Below are positions 62,771 to 64,000 of a stretch of DNA of 64,000 nucleotides, one piece after another; position 1 is the stretch's first letter; the number at the start of each line of letters is the position of its first letter. Made by a program: the position numbers and the translations under genes. The notes below the pieces were generated by a model. The model saw only the letters and a program-made list of their open reading frames with translations, did not search any database and was not told where the DNA came from. The DNA is taken from positions 1-64,000 of the forward strand of contig JAHUUI010000007.1 in NCBI GenBank assembly GCA_019218315.1, in the 5' to 3' direction. This DNA comes from Cardiobacteriaceae bacterium TAE3-ERU3 (GTDB lineage: Bacteria; Pseudomonadota; Gammaproteobacteria; Cardiobacteriales; Cardiobacteriaceae).

Positions 62771-64000
62771 CTACACCATGCTTTTCGCTTTTGTTTCTAT
62801 AAAGGTGATTTCACGCTTATCCAAGCCATACTTCGCATAAAGTTGCTGATCGATCGCTGCAATGGACGCAGACCAGTCAATATCAGAGTTTGTCGTAAAG
62901 TCTTGTAGCGGCACTTTGCGCCATTTTGTGCTGGTATTGTCCTGCGTGATTTTCAAAACGCCGAGCATAATCCGCGCAAATTTGGACTTGATGTATTTCA
63001 GTGCATTTTGCGCTTCCTCTTCATGATCAAAAGCGCCAATGGCGATAAATGTTTCGGTAAAGCCCGTGCCCGGCGGCAAAATCAGAGGCGTGCTTAGAGC
63101 TTCACCAAGCTTTCCCGTGCCATTGGCCTTGGGCAAAATGATTTTGTATTTACTCAGCGTCTTGTCTGCTGTCAGGTAATCCCGCTTGAACCATCTAAAT
63201 ACCCGGTCATTATTTAACCGACCAAAAATTTGTATGTATTGCGCGCCATCATCAGGCTGCCTGTCCGTAAAAAGATCAGGCAATTTGCGAAACGCATTTG
63301 AAGCAATTCTCCGGTCAGAGATTGCCTTCATCTCTACAGGATAGTCTTTATAAATGGCGTCCGAATAGCGGTACTGACCACGGTTAGAGACGATTTCATC
63401 AAGCGTACTGCCCGTAAGGTGAGTTACTTTTTTCAAAATAGAAGTCAGCTCCTCATATACCGAGAAAGTGCCAATCTCGCCAAAATCCTTATGCGCGTTC
63501 CTGTATAAAATGGCCACGCCGCCTTTGATGTCTGTATTCGGGAATATGGATGCAGAGCTTTGCTGATAATGAACGACCCGCAAATGGCGGTCATGCAGCA
63601 TACTTTGATTCCAGCTTTTTGCCGTACTGCCCGCATTGAACAAAAAACGCGCTGGAGAAATCAAACAATAACTTGAGCTTACAGCCTTGGCCAAGTCATA
63701 AAAGAAAGGGTAAATTGGCGTATCTTTTGTGCTCTCGCCCTTGGCACTTTCCTGATAAGGCGGATTACCGACCACGACATCGAACCTCGCTTCCTCTGCA
63801 AAAAGCACCATCTTGTTCGCATCCCAGTCCATGATTTGGGCGCGCCCACCTGATAACGATGGCAGATCGTCAGCAGTATCAAGCAGCGTAAGCTGACCAT
63901 AGCCAATAAGTTCATGACTATCCGATAGCGGTAAAATGCCTTTTAAACCATCCATCTGGAACAGATTAAAGCTAATAATAACGGCGATCTCTTCCAGTAA
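62771..64000 (-). CDS. Eco57I-type N6-adenine DNA methyltransferase, 5' end beyond the window
   Basis: The visible 409 residues contain the adenine-methyltransferase motif NPPY in VVVGNPPYQES and, before it, FNLFQMDGLKGILPLS, which continues in frame to the window edge. So the gene is cut and its motif I lies to the right. The C-terminal part (FGRLNNDRVF, LPPGTGFTETFIAIG, KFARIMLGVLKIT) resembles target-recognition domains of Eco57I/BREX-PglX-like methylases. It precedes the endonuclease gene. Assigning it to a type II system is inferred from the pairing. Confidence 0.75.
   Translation of the reverse strand, partial: LLEEIAVIISFNLFQMDGLKGILPLSDSHELIGYGQLTLLDTADDLPSLSGGRAQIMDWDANKMVLFAEEARFDVVVGNPPYQESAKGESTKDTPIYPFFYDLAKAVSSSYCLISPARFLFNAGSTAKSWNQSMLHDRHLRVVHYQQSSASIFPNTDIKGGVAILYRNAHKDFGEIGTFSVYEELTSILKKVTHLTGSTLDEIVSNRGQYRYSDAIYKDYPVEMKAISDRRIASNAFRKLPDLFTDRQPDDGAQYIQIFGRLNNDRVFRWFKRDYLTADKTLSKYKIILPKANGTGKLGEALSTPLILPPGTGFTETFIAIGAFDHEEEAQNALKYIKSKFARIMLGVLKITQDNTSTKWRKVPLQDFTTNSDIDWSASIAAIDQQLYAKYGLDKREITFIETKAKSMV

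Noticed and set aside
1-64000. DNA uptake sequences of Neisseria or Pasteurellaceae type
   Set aside because: No repeated copies of GCCGTCTGAA or AAGTGCGGT were noticed. A proper word count could overturn this.
1-64000. CRISPR array, tRNA genes, insertion sequences or prophage
   Set aside because: No regularly spaced repeats, cloverleaf in the gaps, transposase, integrase or phage structural genes were seen.

Overview
The window reads as a moderate-GC gammaproteobacterial chromosome with short, AT-rich intergenic gaps. Gene order is partly classical (rlmE-ftsH-folP; miaB-phoH-ybeY; glyQ-glyS). Several genes point to a host-associated lineage: a TbpB-barrel surface lipoprotein, a large autotransporter and an entericidin-like lipoprotein. 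A Cardiobacteriales-type organism (Suttonella/Cardiobacterium relatives) would fit, but this is inference from gene content and is not proven by any marker here. No phage, insertion sequence, CRISPR array or tRNA gene was seen.

Layout. 1-110: the promoter and boxA-like leader of an rRNA operon that runs off the left edge on the minus strand. 166-3639: folP, ftsH and rlmE, divergent from yhbY. 4036-7305: an aspartate aminotransferase, a TbpB-like lipoprotein and a GNAT acetyltransferase. 7298-11173: miaB-phoH-ybeY-DUF808-GNAT in one minus-strand run. 11315-15451: hemH-SDR-folE2-trmB-Sel1 lipoprotein. 15662-22859: pckA, and glyQ-glyS with two plsC paralogues and dusA. 23150-31205: a plus-strand block with an SPFH/NfeD pair, a NAGPA-domain protein, ppx, DedA, a radical-SAM/partner pair and a flavin-binding stress protein. 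Opposite its start lies a 47-residue entericidin-like gene.

31258-36402 is an RNA-repair island. RtcR and a sigma-54 promoter face rtcB, then come an unknown small ORF, a DIP1984-family gene frameshifted at an A8 tract, a remnant-like open frame, and rtcA. 36480-40567 holds gpmA, an ArsR-fold regulator with an M23 peptidase, arsC and trhP. 40959-44240 is an autotransporter. 44364-49221 is mltB-like/aroB/acr3/yggS/GATase. 49275-52622 is ktrA-ktrB-MATE. 52872-55392 holds an unknown membrane/coiled-coil protein with a hairpin leader, then a divergent CDF exporter and MerR regulator sharing a textbook MerR operator. 55385-59199 is a set of small metabolic enzymes. 59345-61619 is nrdG-nrdD under two NrdR boxes 31 bp apart. 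61810-64000 is a restriction-modification locus cut by the right edge.

The most unusual part is the rtc island: an unknown ORF and a frameshifted DIP1984-family gene sit between ligase and cyclase. The best-supported regulatory elements are the NrdR box pair, the MerR operator, the sigma-54 promoter and the entericidin promoter. All calls come from reading the sequence by eye. Family names rest on motif recognition, and no database search was run.
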